Assembly (NCBI RefSeq): GCF_000720485.1
Contig: NZ_JOAX01000014.1
Location: 1-64,000, forward strand
Direction of reading: 5' to 3'
Source: Streptomyces ochraceiscleroticus
GTDB taxonomy: Bacteria > Actinomycetota > Actinomycetes > Streptomycetales > Streptomycetaceae
Length of the DNA stretch: 64,000 bases
A program made the translations under genes and the position numbers. Positions within the stretch are counted from its first letter, which is position 1, and each line of letters begins with the position of its first letter. Below the pieces are notes generated by a model. The model had not been told where the DNA came from, ran no database searches, and worked only from the letters and a program-made list of their open reading frames with translations. Positions 47,222-56,987 of the stretch are shown here, one piece after another.

Positions 47222-48019
47222 TCATTGCCGCCCGACGTTGCGCTCGTACACCAGGCGCAGCCCGATGAGGGTGAGCCAGGGTTCGTGCATGTCGATCGTG
47301 GAGGACTCGCCCAGCACCATCGGAGCCAGCCCGCCCGTGGCGATGACGGTCACCTCCTCCGGGTCCTCGGCCAGCTCCCGCGCCATCCGCTGGACGACGC
47401 CGTCGACCTGGCCGGCGAAGCCGTACAGGATGCCGGACTGCATCGCCTCGACGGTGTTCTTGCCGATGACGCTGCGCGGCCGGGCCAGCTCGATCTTGCG
47501 GAGCTGCGCGCCCCTGACGCCCAGCGCGTCCACCGAGATCTCGATGCCCGGCGCGATCACGCCGCCCACGTACTCACCGCGCGCGCTCACCGCGTCGAAC
47601 GTGGTGGCCGTGCCGAAGTCCACGACGACCGCCGGGCCGCCGTACAGCTCCACGGCCGCGAGGGAGTTGATGATGCGGTCGGCGCCGACCTCCTTGGGGT
47701 TGTCCATGAGGATCGGCACGCCGGTCTTCACGCCCGGCTCGACCAGTACGGCCGGCACGTCGCCGTAGTAGCGGCGGGTGACCTCGCGCAGCTCGTGCAG
47801 GACCGAGGGGACCGTCGAGCAGATCGAGATGCCCTCGATGCCGTCGCCCAGCTCCTCGCCGAGCAGCGGGTGCATCCCCATCAGGCCGTTGAGCAGCACG
47901 GCCAGCTCGTCGGCGGTACGGCGGGCGTCGGTGGAGATCCGCCAGTGCTCGACGATCTCCTCACCGTCGAACAGGCCCAACACTGTATGGGTGTTACCGA
48001 CGTCGATGGTCAGCAGCAT
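47222..48019 (-). CDS. coaX: Type III pantothenate kinase
   Basis: First enzyme of CoA synthesis from pantothenate, ATP-dependent. The 265-aa protein has the ASKHA phosphate loop DVGNTHTVLGLF at the N-terminus, the pantothenate loop (KEVGADRIINSLAA), and VVVDFGTATTFD. Its ATG overlaps the nadC stop by one base (TGATG), so it is the last gene of the panC-nadB-nadC operon and links NAD and CoA synthesis. Confidence 0.96.
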   Translation of the reverse strand: MLLTIDVGNTHTVLGLFDGEEIVEHWRISTDARRTADELAVLLNGLMGMHPLLGEELGDGIEGISICSTVPSVLHELREVTRRYYGDVPAVLVEPGVKTGVPILMDNPKEVGADRIINSLAAVELYGGPAVVVDFGTATTFDAVSARGEYVGGVIAPGIEISVDALGVRGAQLRKIELARPRSVIGKNTVEAMQSGILYGFAGQVDGVVQRMARELAEDPEEVTVIATGGLAPMVLGESSTIDMHEPWLTLIGLRLVYERNVGRQ

Positions 48020-49074
48020 CAGGCCCCGGCCTCCCCGGCTCCCTCGTCCGCGCCGCCCTCGCGCAGGTCCAGGCCGATGTCCAGGATCGGCGAGGAGTGC
48101 GTGAGGCTGCCGACCGCGAGGTAGTCCACGCCGGTCTCCGCGTACGTACGGGCGTTGCCCAGGGTCAGGCGGCCGGAGGACTCCAGCATCGCGCGGCCCG
48201 CGACCAGCTCCACGGCCTCCCGGGTCTGCTCCGGCGTGAAGTTGTCCAGCAGGATCAGGTCGGCGCCCTCGGCGAGGATCGGCGGGATCTGGTCGAGGCG
48301 GTCGACCTCCACCTCGATCGGCACGCCGGGGAACTCGGTCCGTACGGCCTTGAACGCCTCGGCGACGCCGCCGGCGGCCACGACGTGGTTGTCCTTGATG
48401 AGCGCCGCGTCCGAGAGCGACATGCGGTGGTTCACGCCGCCGCCGCAGCGCACGGCGAACTTCTCCAGGGACCGCAGGCCCGGCGTCGTCTTACGGGTGT
48501 CGCGCACCCGCGCCTTCGTGCCCTCCAGGGCGTCCGCCCAGGCACGCGTCGCGGTGGCGATGCCGGAGAGCCGGCACAGCAGGTTCAGCGCGCTGCGCTC
48601 CCCGGTGAGCAGATCGCGCGTGCGGGCCGTGACCGAGATCAGCTTCTGCCCCGCCTCGACCCGGTCACCCTCCTCGACGTGCCGCTCGACCGCGAACTCG
48701 TCCGTGCACACGACGGAGAGCACCGCCTCGGCGACCCGCAGCCCCGCGACCGTACCGGCGTCGCGCGCGGTGAAGTCGGCGGTGGCGACGGCGTCCTCGG
48801 GGATGGTCGCGACGGTGGTGACGTCCACGCCCTGGTCGAGGTCCTCCTCGATGGCCAGGTGCGCGATGTCCTCGACCTGTACCGGGTCCAGCCCCTCGTT
48901 CACCAGCAGGGCGGCCAGGTCCGGGTCCAGGCCGCACTCCAGCGGGTCCAGCTCGTACGCGTCGTCGCCGGAGCCGCAGCCGCAGGCGTCGCCGCAGCCA
49001 CCGCCTGCGCCGGTGTCCGGGTTCTGCCCCGGCATGCCGATCTGGAGAAGGGGAAGGTCGTCGGGCGTGCTCAC
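48019..49074 (-). CDS. nadC: Nicotinate-nucleotide pyrophosphorylase (quinolinate PRT)
   Basis: Converts quinolinate and PRPP to nicotinate mononucleotide in de novo NAD synthesis. Of 351 aa, the last 295 are a normal type II phosphoribosyltransferase (RDTRKTTPGLR, KDNHVVAAGG, LDNFTPEQ). The first 50 residues are an extra Gly/Cys-rich segment with Cys27, 31, 33 and 47 that could bind a metal. The GTG at 49074 overlaps the nadB stop by GTGA. Confidence 0.95.
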   Translation of the reverse strand: MSTPDDLPLLQIGMPGQNPDTGAGGGCGDACGCGSGDDAYELDPLECGLDPDLAALLVNEGLDPVQVEDIAHLAIEEDLDQGVDVTTVATIPEDAVATADFTARDAGTVAGLRVAEAVLSVVCTDEFAVERHVEEGDRVEAGQKLISVTARTRDLLTGERSALNLLCRLSGIATATRAWADALEGTKARVRDTRKTTPGLRSLEKFAVRCGGGVNHRMSLSDAALIKDNHVVAAGGVAEAFKAVRTEFPGVPIEVEVDRLDQIPPILAEGADLILLDNFTPEQTREAVELVAGRAMLESSGRLTLGNARTYAETGVDYLAVGSLTHSSPILDIGLDLREGGADEGAGEAGA

Positions 49075-50780
49075 GGGTTCGGCTCCGTTTCGGGATGGGT
49101 GGCGGGGAAGTCGGCGGAGTCCGTGACCCGGAATTCCACCGTGTGGGGCGGGCGGAAGGTGACCACGGAGTGGCGCTGCCAGACCTCGTCGTTCCGGTCG
49201 GGGTGGTCCTCCCGCCAGTGGCAGCCACGGGTCTCCTCGCGCGCCCGGGCACCGGAAACCAGGGCACGCGCGACCAGCAGGAGGTTGGTGGCCTCCCATG
49301 CTTCCACGCCGGGCTCGGCGGACTTGCCCTCCTCGGATTCCGCCGACGCCCTGGAGGTCAGCCGTACGAGCGCCTTGTAGGCCCCCGCGATGCTGTCGGC
49401 GGACCGCAGCACTCCGACACCCGCCGTCATGATCCGCTGGATCTCGAAACGCGTCTCGGGCGCGAGCAGCGGTACGGGCGGGCCCTCGGGCAGCCGCGGC
49501 TCCCCGGGGCGCGGCAGCGGCCGCGGCCCGATGTCGGCCGCGATGCGTTCCGCGAAGACCAGGCCCTCGAGGAGGGAGTTGGAGGCGAGCCGGTTCGCGC
49601 CGTGCACGCCGGTGCAGGCGACCTCGCCGCACGCGTACAGGCCCGGCACGGTCGTCCGGCCGTGCAGATCGGTCCGTACGCCACCGGAGGCGTAGTGCGC
49701 GGCGGGTGCGACCGGGATCGGCTCGGTGACCGGGTCGATGCCGTGGCTGCGGCAGGCCGCCAGGATGGTCGGGAAGCGCTGCTCCCACATGGCCGCACCG
49801 AAGTGCCGCGCGTCCAGGTACATGTGCTCGGTGCCCTGCTCCTGGGCGCGGCGCATGATGCCCTTCGCCACGATGTCGCGCGGCGCCAGTTCGGCGAGCT
49901 CGTGCTGCCCCACCATGAAGCGGACACCGTCACCGTCCACGAGGTGGGCGCCCTCGCCGCGCACCGCCTCGGAGATCAGCGGCTGCTGCCCCTCGGCCTC
50001 CGGGCCCAGGTAGAGCACGGTCGGGTGGAACTGTACGAATTCGAGGTCGGAGATCTCGGCGCCGGCCCTGAGGGCCAGCGCGACCCCGTCGCCCGTGGAG
50101 ACGGACGGGTTGGTCGTCGCCGAGAAGACCTGGCCCATGCCGCCGGTGGCGAGCACCACGGCCGGGGCGTGCACGGCGCCCACGCCGTCGTGCTGGCCCT
50201 CGCCCATCACGTGCAGGGTGACGCCCGCCGTACGGCCTTCGGCGTCCGTGAGGAGGTCCAGGACGAGCGCGTTCTCGATGGTGCGCAGGCCCTTGGCGCG
50301 TACCGCCTCGACCAGCGCGCGGGAGATCTCCGCGCCGGTGGCGTCGCCGCCCGCGTGCGCGATCCGGCGCCGGTGATGGCCGCCCTCGCGGGTCAGCGCG
50401 ATGCCTGCGCCGTCCTCGTCCGGGTCGAAGCGCGCGCCCGTGGCGATCAGCCGCCGAACCGCGTCCGGGCCCTCGGTGACCAGCGTGCGGACCGCCGCCT
50501 CGTCGCACAGCCCGGCGCCCGCCACGAGCGTGTCGTCGCGGTGCTGCTCCGGGGTGTCGCCCTCGCCGAGGGCCGCGGCTATGCCGCCCTGCGCCCAGCG
50601 CGTGGAGCCGTCGTCCAGCCGGGCCTTGGTGACCACGACCGTACGGTGGCCGGCCGCCGCGCAGCGCAGCGCGGCGGTCAGCCCTGCGACGCCGGAGCCG
50701 ACCACGACGACGTCCGCGTCGATGGCCCAGCCGGGCGCGGGGGCGTCGAGTCGTATGCCGGGCCCGGTCACCTCGGTCAT
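49071..50780 (-). CDS. nadB: L-aspartate oxidase
   Basis: FAD enzyme that oxidises aspartate to iminoaspartate for quinolinate synthesis. The 569-aa protein has the N-terminal Rossmann motif VVVVGSGVAGL, the succinate-dehydrogenase-like core (FVQFHPTVLY, then TREGGHHRRRIAHAGGDATG), and the YASGGVRTD and GLYACGEVACTGVHGANR FAD segments. ATG 50780 follows AGGAG. NadA (quinolinate synthase) is not in the window. Confidence 0.96.
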   Translation of the reverse strand: MTEVTGPGIRLDAPAPGWAIDADVVVVGSGVAGLTAALRCAAAGHRTVVVTKARLDDGSTRWAQGGIAAALGEGDTPEQHRDDTLVAGAGLCDEAAVRTLVTEGPDAVRRLIATGARFDPDEDGAGIALTREGGHHRRRIAHAGGDATGAEISRALVEAVRAKGLRTIENALVLDLLTDAEGRTAGVTLHVMGEGQHDGVGAVHAPAVVLATGGMGQVFSATTNPSVSTGDGVALALRAGAEISDLEFVQFHPTVLYLGPEAEGQQPLISEAVRGEGAHLVDGDGVRFMVGQHELAELAPRDIVAKGIMRRAQEQGTEHMYLDARHFGAAMWEQRFPTILAACRSHGIDPVTEPIPVAPAAHYASGGVRTDLHGRTTVPGLYACGEVACTGVHGANRLASNSLLEGLVFAERIAADIGPRPLPRPGEPRLPEGPPVPLLAPETRFEIQRIMTAGVGVLRSADSIAGAYKALVRLTSRASAESEEGKSAEPGVEAWEATNLLLVARALVSGARAREETRGCHWREDHPDRNDEVWQRHSVVTFRPPHTVEFRVTDSADFPATHPETEPNP

Positions 50781-50796
50781 CGGGGCGCTCCTGCGG

Positions 50797-51957
50797 TCAT
50801 CGTGGCTCTCCTGCTGACGGGGGTCCGCTCTGCGGTACGGCGGGCCCGAAAGTGAGGCGGATGTTGTCGATGAGGCGGGTGGTACCGACCCGTGCGGCGA
50901 CGACCAGCACCGCCTCGCCTTCGTACCCGCCCTTGTACGGCCCGTCGTCCGGGGCCCGCTCCGCGTCCGGGAGCACCGTGAAGCCGTCCGGGTCGACCAG
51001 CTCCAGGTAGTCCAGCTCCAGCGGCGGGTCGAAGCGCGCCGCGTCCTCCAGGACGGCGCGGGCCGCCGCACGGGCCACGGCCGGGCCCTGCGGGCTGCCG
51101 GCGGACGCCACGTAGGCGAGGGCGTGCGCGTCGGCCGCCGCCCGGTCCTCGCCCATCGCGGCCAGGCCCACGGCACGCGCCTCGGAGTGCGTACCGGACC
51201 CGGCGCGCACCCGCAGCGCCTCTTCGGCGGCCAGCCGGTCGCGGGCCGCGAACAGGGCGCGCGAGAGGGCCAGCGCGGTCCGGCGCTCCTCGGGCGAGAG
51301 GTAGCGGTTACGGCTGGAGAGCGCCAGCCCGTCCTCCTCCCGTACGGTCGGCACGCCGACGATCTCCACGGGGAAGTTCAGGTCGCGCGCCATACGGGTC
51401 ACTATGGCGAGCTGCTGGGCGTCCTTCTGGCCGAAGAAGGCCACGTCCGGTGCCGTGAGGTGGAGCAGCTTGGCGACGACGGTGGCCATGCCGTCGAAGT
51501 GGCCGGGGCGCGAGGCGCCTTCCAGCACGTCACCCATGGGGCCCGCGCTGATGCGCACCTGGGGCTCGCCGCCCGGGTAGACCTCCTCGACCGACGGCGC
51601 GAAGACCGCGTCGGCGCCGGCCGACCCGGCCACCACGATGTCGGCGTCCAGCGTGCGCGGGTAGCGGTCCAGGTCCTCGCCCGCGCCGAACTGCAGGGGA
51701 TTCACGAAGACGGTGACCACGACCTGCCCCTCGGGGCCGACGTGCGCGCGTGCCGTACGGACCAGCGTCGCGTGGCCCTCGTGCAGCGCGCCCATCGTCA
51801 TCACGACGGCACGGCGGCCGCGGCGCGGCAGGGCCCGCAGCTCGGCGGCGGTGCTCACCAGGCGGGGGCGGCCGACGGGCGCGGGAGCGGGGGCGGGGGC
51901 GGGGGCGGCCGACGGGATGTGGGCGTCCGTAGCGGCCGGCTGCGCGGTGCTGTTCAT
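50797..51957 (-). CDS. panC: Pantothenate synthetase
   Basis: Joins pantoate and beta-alanine with ATP to make pantothenate. The core shows [13 protein letters not shown] with the HIGH-like [21 protein letters not shown] and LSSRNRYLS. It is 386 aa, longer than the usual 290-320, because of an Ala/Pro repeat N-terminus encoded by a GGGGGC-type repeat (about 51885-51910) and a C-terminal extension. Its ATG (51955-51957) overlaps the stop of the DUF2520 gene by ATGA. Confidence 0.95.
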   Translation of the reverse strand: MNSTAQPAATDAHIPSAAPAPAPAPAPVGRPRLVSTAAELRALPRRGRRAVVMTMGALHEGHATLVRTARAHVGPEGQVVVTVFVNPLQFGAGEDLDRYPRTLDADIVVAGSAGADAVFAPSVEEVYPGGEPQVRISAGPMGDVLEGASRPGHFDGMATVVAKLLHLTAPDVAFFGQKDAQQLAIVTRMARDLNFPVEIVGVPTVREEDGLALSSRNRYLSPEERRTALALSRALFAARDRLAAEEALRVRAGSGTHSEARAVGLAAMGEDRAAADAHALAYVASAGSPQGPAVARAAARAVLEDAARFDPPLELDYLELVDPDGFTVLPDAERAPDDGPYKGGYEGEAVLVVAARVGTTRLIDNIRLTFGPAVPQSGPPSAGEPR

Positions 51958-52883
51958 CGGGTGCCTCCCTCCGTGCGGTCCGGGTCTCCGGCGAGCACGC
52001 CGAGCAGGTCCTCGGCGAGCTCCGGCTTGAGCAGACCGTGCGCGAGCGCCCGGTCCGCCGTCGTACGGGCCATGGCGAGGTATCCGGCGACCGCCTGCGG
52101 GGAGTGCTTGCGCAACTCCGCGACGTGCGCGGCGACCGTACCGGCGTCACCGCGTGCGACCGGCCCGGTCAGCGCGGCGTCCCCGGAGCGCAGCGCGTTG
52201 TCCAGCGCGGCGCCCAGCAGCGGTCCGAGCATCCGGTCCGGTGCGCCGACCCCGGCCGCGCGCAGCAGCTCCAGGGACTGGGCGACCAGCGTGACGAGGT
52301 GGTTGGCACCGATGGCCAGGGCCGCGTGGTACAGCGGCCGGGCGGCCTCCTCGATCCACTCGGGCTCGCCGCCCATCTCGATGACCAGCGCCTCGGCGGC
52401 CATCCGCAGCTCCTCGGGCGCGGTGACCCCGAAGGAGCAGCCGGCCAGCCGCTGGACGTCCACGGAGGTGCCGGTGAACGTCATGGCGGGGTGCAGCGCC
52501 AGCGGCAGCGCGCCGGCCCGGGTGGCCTCGGCCAGCACGCCGGCGCCGAACCGTCCGGAGGTGTGCACGAGGAGCTGTCCCGGCCGCACGGCGCCGGTCT
52601 CCGCGAGCCCGGCGACCAGGCCGGGCAGCGCGTCGTCGGGGACCGTCAGCAGCACCAGCTCGGCGCGCGCGAGGACCTCCTCCGGCGTCACGAGCGGCAC
52701 GTCGGGCAGGAGCGCGGCGGCGCGCCGCCGGGAGGCGTCGGAGACGCCGGAGACGGCGACCGGGTGGTGCCCGGCGAGCTGCAGGGACGCGGCGAGCGCG
52801 GGCCCTACGCGGCCTGCCCCGACGACACCGACGGTGAGCCGGGCGGGGCGGTCCTGGGCCTCGGTAAGGGGATTCTCATTCAC
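51954..52883 (-). CDS. Rossmann-fold DUF2520 protein of the pantothenate operon
   Basis: A 309-aa protein: an NAD(P)-binding Rossmann domain ([17 protein letters not shown] at about 17-33) and a helical C-terminal DUF2520 domain (LHPAMTF, then [12 protein letters not shown]). It looks like the 2-hydroxyacid/ketopantoate reductase superfamily. It is translationally coupled to panC, so a role as ketopantoate reductase or in a related step is plausible but unproven. The GTG at 52883 follows GGAAGG. Confidence 0.82.
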   Translation of the reverse strand: MNENPLTEAQDRPARLTVGVVGAGRVGPALAASLQLAGHHPVAVSGVSDASRRRAAALLPDVPLVTPEEVLARAELVLLTVPDDALPGLVAGLAETGAVRPGQLLVHTSGRFGAGVLAEATRAGALPLALHPAMTFTGTSVDVQRLAGCSFGVTAPEELRMAAEALVIEMGGEPEWIEEAARPLYHAALAIGANHLVTLVAQSLELLRAAGVGAPDRMLGPLLGAALDNALRSGDAALTGPVARGDAGTVAAHVAELRKHSPQAVAGYLAMARTTADRALAHGLLKPELAEDLLGVLAGDPDRTEGGTR

Positions 52884-53097
52884 GCGGCAATGGCCTTCCG
52901 TTCCAGTCCGCGGGGGGTACCGGACGTTTCCTGGTCATGCTACGCGGTGTTCCGCGCGCGCCCCGAGGGACGGACGGCAGGTGAGACGGGCATCTCGTGG
53001 CCGCACCGAAACTCCCCTCGCCGCCCGGGGGGCGATACGGGAGGATCGGGCCGCGTACACGCGGTACGCGAGCGGGGCCGAGGAGGGCGGGCAGCAC

Positions 53098-54252
53098 ATG
53101 ACCGACCAGGACGACCGGACGCGCCGGCTCGCAGCCTGGCGCGGCTGTGACCGGGCACTGATGCGCAGCGCCGGCGACGAGACCGTCGCCGAGCGGCTGG
53201 CCCGGCTGACCGCCGACGCGCCCGGAGCGTACGACCTGGACACCCCGGTGGACTTCTACGCCGACGAGGAGAGCGCCGTCGGCACCCTGGAGCGGCGGAC
53301 AGCGGAGCTGCTGGGCACCGAGGCCGCCGCGTTCTTCCCCACCGGCGCGATGGCGCAGCAGGTCGCGCTGCGCTGCTGGGCGGGGCGTACGGGCAGCGCC
53401 ACCGTGGCCGGGCATCCCATGTCGCACCTGGAGGTGCACGAGCGGGACGCGTACGCCGTGGTCAGCGGGTTGCGCATGATCCACCCGACACGGGAGCCCC
53501 GGCTGCCGACCGCCGAGGAGGTACGCGGCCTGGACGAGCCCTTCGGGACGCTCGCGCTGGAACTGCCGCTACGGGATGCCGGTTTCGTGCTGCCCTCGTG
53601 GGACGAGCTGGTGGCCGTGGCCGACGCGGCCCGGGAGCGGGACGCGGTGGTGCATTTCGACGGGGCGCGGCTGTGGGAGTCGGCGCCGCACTTCGGGCGC
53701 CCGCTCCCGGAGATCGCCGATCTCGCCGACAGCGTGTACGTGTCGTTCTACAAGTCACTCGGCGGGATATCCGGCGCCGCGCTGGCCGGCAGCGAGGACT
53801 TCGTGGCCGAGGCGCGGGCCTGGCGGCACCGGTACGGCGGCCTGCCGTTCCAGCAGTGGCCGGCCGCACTCGCCGCGCTCACCGGGCTGGACCGGGAGCT
53901 GCCGCGCCTCCCGGAGTACGTCGCGCACGCCAAGGTGGTCGCGCGGGCGCTGTCCGAGGGGCTGGCCGAGTGCGGCGTGCCGTGGTTCCGGGTGCATCCC
54001 GACCCGCCGCACACCCACGACTTCCAGGTGTGGCTGCCGCACGCCCCCGAGGTGCTGAACGAGGCCGCCCTGCGGCAGGCGGAGGAGACCCGTACGGCGC
54101 TCTTCCGCCGCTGGTGGGGCGGAGAAGTGCCGGGCGTCGCGGTGACCGAGATCCACGTGGGTTCAGCCGCGCTGGGCTGGACTGCCGCCTCCGTGCGGGG
54201 CGCGCTCCCGGACTTCCTGGCGCGGGTGCGGGCGGTGGCCGACGGGGGCTGA
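53098..54252 (+). CDS. Threonine aldolase-like PLP enzyme
   Basis: A 384-aa fold-type I PLP enzyme of the beta-eliminating-lyase/threonine aldolase group, which splits beta-hydroxy amino acids to glycine and an aldehyde. Visible elements: FFPTGAMAQQVALR, the HFDGARLWE strand with the PLP-ring Asp, and the Schiff-base Lys219 in VSFYKSLGG. ATG 53098 is 12 bases after GGAGGG. The real substrate is not deducible. Confidence 0.88.
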   Translation: MTDQDDRTRRLAAWRGCDRALMRSAGDETVAERLARLTADAPGAYDLDTPVDFYADEESAVGTLERRTAELLGTEAAAFFPTGAMAQQVALRCWAGRTGSATVAGHPMSHLEVHERDAYAVVSGLRMIHPTREPRLPTAEEVRGLDEPFGTLALELPLRDAGFVLPSWDELVAVADAARERDAVVHFDGARLWESAPHFGRPLPEIADLADSVYVSFYKSLGGISGAALAGSEDFVAEARAWRHRYGGLPFQQWPAALAALTGLDRELPRLPEYVAHAKVVARALSEGLAECGVPWFRVHPDPPHTHDFQVWLPHAPEVLNEAALRQAEETRTALFRRWWGGEVPGVAVTEIHVGSAALGWTAASVRGALPDFLARVRAVADGG

Positions 54253-54465
54253 GGCGGGCGTACGGCGCCGGAACAGGGCCCGGACGGCACGCAGGGCCCG
54301 GGCCGGCAGTCGGCCTGCGGGCGGAGTGACGACGGCCTCGAAGCGCCGCCAGTCGCGGACGGCGCGCAGCGCCCGTACGTCACCAGTACCGGGCAACGGC
54401 GGCCCGGCCTCCCCCCGCTGAGCTGCGCGGTAGACATCGATCATGTGCTGCTGCATCGCGTTCAT
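54163..54465 (-). CDS. Small basic hypothetical protein, overlaps aldolase end
   Basis: A 100-aa Arg/Ala-rich protein beginning MNAMQQHMIDVYRAAQRGE, a start pattern I associate with a family of short Streptomyces proteins. GGAGG lies just before ATG 54465, or 11 bases before a second ATG at 54456. The last 90 bases overlap the aldolase gene on the other strand, so the C-terminus is uncertain. Confidence 0.5.
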   Translation of the reverse strand: MNAMQQHMIDVYRAAQRGEAGPPLPGTGDVRALRAVRDWRRFEAVVTPPAGRLPARALRAVRALFRRRTPASAPVGHRPHPRQEVRERAPHGGGSPAQRG

Positions 54466-54605
54466 GCCCTCCACGGTGGGCGGCGCGCGGCCCCCGGGGC
54501 ACGCCGATTGACGGGAGCCGTCAAACGTCGGCGGGCGCGCCTCCCGGGTCACGCATGATGGGCGTACCGGGCCGGCGACGGCGCGTACGCACAGGGGAGG
54601 AACAC

Positions 54606-55724
54606 GTGGGGATCCAGATCGACATCACCGGCCTGCCGGAGGAGCGCCTCGTCTTCGCCCCCTCGCCGCTGGCGGAGCTCGGTACCGCGCTGCACGCGCT
54701 CACCGAGCCCGGCCACCACCCCGGGCTGCACGGCTGGACCACGGCGACCTGTGCCGCGTTCAAGCCGGACCTCGCCGACCGGCTGCACGAGGCGGACTTC
54801 CTGTGGGGGCCGACCTTCTCCGACATCTCGATGCCGTTCGCGGCGCTCGCCGACACCCACGGCATGCCCGGCGCGACCCTCGCCGAGGACCTGGACCTGC
54901 TCGACCGGCTGGACGACGAGCTGTACGTCGCGGCGGCGCTGGAGATCTCCTGCGCCAGCCTCTACAGCCGGGGCGGCCCCTCGCCACTGGTCGACGCGGA
55001 GGCGCGGCACCAGGCGCTGGAGCGTGCGGTGGCGCGCGGCCCGCGCCAGGCGGAGTTCGCGCGCCGGCTGCTGGCCGACCCGCCTGCCGTACGGGCCTGG
55101 ATACGCCGCTTCTTCGAGGACTGCGACCAGGCGTTCTTCGCGGACGTCTGGCAGCGGGTCCGCGTGCAACTGGCGGCCGACGCCCGGCACAAGACCGAGG
55201 TGCTGCGCCGCAAGGGCCTGGCCGACGCGCTCACGGAGGTGTCCACGGCCCTCGCGGTGGACGAGGAGCAGCGCCGCATCACGGTCGACAAGCTGAGCAA
55301 CGGCCGGACCACCGCCGTGGACCCGGAGGTCGGCGCCGGGCTGACGTTCGTCCCGACCTCCTTCGGCTGGCCGCACCTGATGGTGCTGCACGCGCCGGGC
55401 TGGCGGCCGGTGATCCACTACCCGGTGGCCGCGCCCGAGCTGTCCCGTACGGCCTCCGTGGAGCTGCTCCAGCAGCGCCTGGAGGCGCTGGCGCACCCGG
55501 TGCGCATCCGGATCTGCCGCAATCTCGCCCGGACCGCGTACAGCACCGGCGAACTCGCCGCGGAGCAGGGCATCACCGCGCCCGAGGTCTCCCGGCACCT
55601 GGGCGTCCTGAAGAAGGCGGGCCTGATCCAGACCCGCCGCCGCGGCCGGTACGTCCTGCACCAGCTCGACCTCCAGGTCGTCGCCCGGCTGGGCAGCGAC
55701 TTCCTGGAGGGGGTACTGCGCTGA
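54606..55724 (+). CDS. ArsR-type regulator with DUF5937 domain
   Basis: A 372-aa regulator. The N-terminal roughly 270 residues match the DUF5937 type (GIQIDITGLPEERLVFAPSP). The C-terminus is an ArsR-like winged helix (RLEALAHPVRIRICRNLA, then TAPEVSRHLGVLKKAGLI). No metal-binding ELCVCDL-type cysteines are present, so the inducer is not an arsenite-like metal. GTG 54606 follows GGGGAGG at ideal spacing. Confidence 0.85.
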   Translation: MGIQIDITGLPEERLVFAPSPLAELGTALHALTEPGHHPGLHGWTTATCAAFKPDLADRLHEADFLWGPTFSDISMPFAALADTHGMPGATLAEDLDLLDRLDDELYVAAALEISCASLYSRGGPSPLVDAEARHQALERAVARGPRQAEFARRLLADPPAVRAWIRRFFEDCDQAFFADVWQRVRVQLAADARHKTEVLRRKGLADALTEVSTALAVDEEQRRITVDKLSNGRTTAVDPEVGAGLTFVPTSFGWPHLMVLHAPGWRPVIHYPVAAPELSRTASVELLQQRLEALAHPVRIRICRNLARTAYSTGELAAEQGITAPEVSRHLGVLKKAGLIQTRRRGRYVLHQLDLQVVARLGSDFLEGVLR

Positions 55725-55732
55725 CGCGCCGC

Positions 55733-56158
55733 CTACGGGTCCTGCCGCTGCCGCATCCGTTCGCGTACGGCCGTCCGCCAGTCTTCGACGACCTCCTCCG
55801 GGTCGTACGGCGTGAGGCCCAGCGGCGGGCCCGGCCGCGGGTTCTTCAGCGCCTCGCGGATCTTGTCGTTGAGGTCCGCCACGATGCGCCGCGCCTCGCG
55901 CTCGGAGCGGGCGCCGCGCGCCGCGGCGAGCGCGTCCTCCGCCTCCTTGCGCAGCGCGAGCGTGGGCGGGAGGTAGGACACGTTCTCCCGCGCCATCTTG
56001 TCCCGGACCCACCACAGCTCGTCGTACGGCTTGTTGAGGCCCTTCAGGGGCTTCCCCGCCCCGGGCAGATCGTCGAACTCGCCCCGCTCGGCGGCTTCCC
56101 TGATCTGCCGGTCGACCCAGGTCTCGAAGCTGACGCCCGGTGGCTTGCGGTCGGTCAC
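55733..56158 (-). CDS. DUF1992 (DnaJ-C28-like) protein
   Basis: A 141-aa protein matching the DUF1992 family: WVDRQIREAAERGEFDDLPGAGKPL followed by LRKEAEDAL. This is the conserved domain of DNAJC28, found without a J domain in bacteria; its function is unknown. The GTG at 56158 is used. It is convergent with the ArsR-type gene, with only 8 bases between stop codons. Confidence 0.88.
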   Translation of the reverse strand: MTDRKPPGVSFETWVDRQIREAAERGEFDDLPGAGKPLKGLNKPYDELWWVRDKMARENVSYLPPTLALRKEAEDALAAARGARSEREARRIVADLNDKIREALKNPRPGPPLGLTPYDPEEVVEDWRTAVRERMRQRQDP

Positions 56159-56185
56159 GGTGCGCTCCCTGGGAGGTAGGAGACA

Positions 56186-56242
56186 ACGGTCCTTCGTTAC
56201 AGCGTCACAGCGTTACAGCGGTCCTTCGTACAGCGGTCCTTC
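56186..56242. repeat. Short direct repeats of ACAGCGGTCCTTC
   Basis: Three copies of a (A/C)GGTCCTTCGT-type word separated by ACAGCG and a TTACAGCG duplication fill the gap between the DUF1992 start and the response-regulator stop. The pattern suggests replication slippage. Confidence 0.6.
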
Positions 56243-56925
56243 TATGATGCGCCGCCGCCCGCCCGCACCAGGCCCGTTTCGTACGACAGTACGACCGCCT
56301 GGACGCGGTCCCGCAGTTCGAGCTTGGTGAGGATGCGGCCCACGTGCGTCTTGACCGTGGCCTCGGACAGCACCAGCCGGGCGGCGATCTCGCCGTTCGA
56401 CAGCCCCTGCGCGACCAGCAGCAGCACCTCGCGCTCCCGCTCGGTGAGCCGCCGCAGCTCCGGGCGGCCCTCCTGCGGCGCGGCCGACGGCAGCATCGGC
56501 GTGAAGCGGTCCAGCAGACGGCGGGTGGTGGACGGCGCGACCACCGCGTCACCGCTGTGCACCGCGCGGATCGCCCCCAGCAGCTCGTCCGGCGGCACGT
56601 CCTTGAGCATGAAGCCGCTGGCCCCGGCCTTGAGCGCGGAGAACGCGTACTCGTCCAGGTCGAAGGTGGTCAGAATGAGCACCTTCGGGGCGTCCTCGGC
56701 CGTCCCGTCCGCGCAGATCCGCCGGGTGGTCTCCACGCCGTCCAGGTTCGGCATCCGCACGTCCATGAGGATCACGTCGACCCGGGTGGACCGCAGCACC
56801 TCGAGGGCGGCCACGCCGTCGCCCGCCTCCGCGACGACCTCCATGTCCGGCTGGGCCGCCAGCACCATCCGGAAGCCGGTGCGCAGCAGCACCTGGTCGT
56901 CGACGAGCATCACGCGGATCGTCAT
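56242..56925 (-). CDS. NarL/LuxR-type response regulator
   Basis: A 227-aa two-component regulator. Receiver: acidic pair Asp9/Asp10, phospho-acceptor Asp55 in LMDVRMPN, and Lys in GFMLKDVP. The C-terminal LuxR helix-turn-helix is LTEREREVLLLVAQGLSNGEIAARL. ATG 56925 is the family start (MTIRVMLVDDQ). Paired with the histidine kinase upstream; regulon unknown. Confidence 0.93.
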   Translation of the reverse strand: MTIRVMLVDDQVLLRTGFRMVLAAQPDMEVVAEAGDGVAALEVLRSTRVDVILMDVRMPNLDGVETTRRICADGTAEDAPKVLILTTFDLDEYAFSALKAGASGFMLKDVPPDELLGAIRAVHSGDAVVAPSTTRRLLDRFTPMLPSAAPQEGRPELRRLTEREREVLLLVAQGLSNGEIAARLVLSEATVKTHVGRILTKLELRDRVQAVVLSYETGLVRAGGGAS

Positions 56926-56987
56926 GGCGGGGTCCGTCCCTTCGGGGCATTCGGTCAACAGGATGTGGTGGCGCGCGCCCAAGTGCC

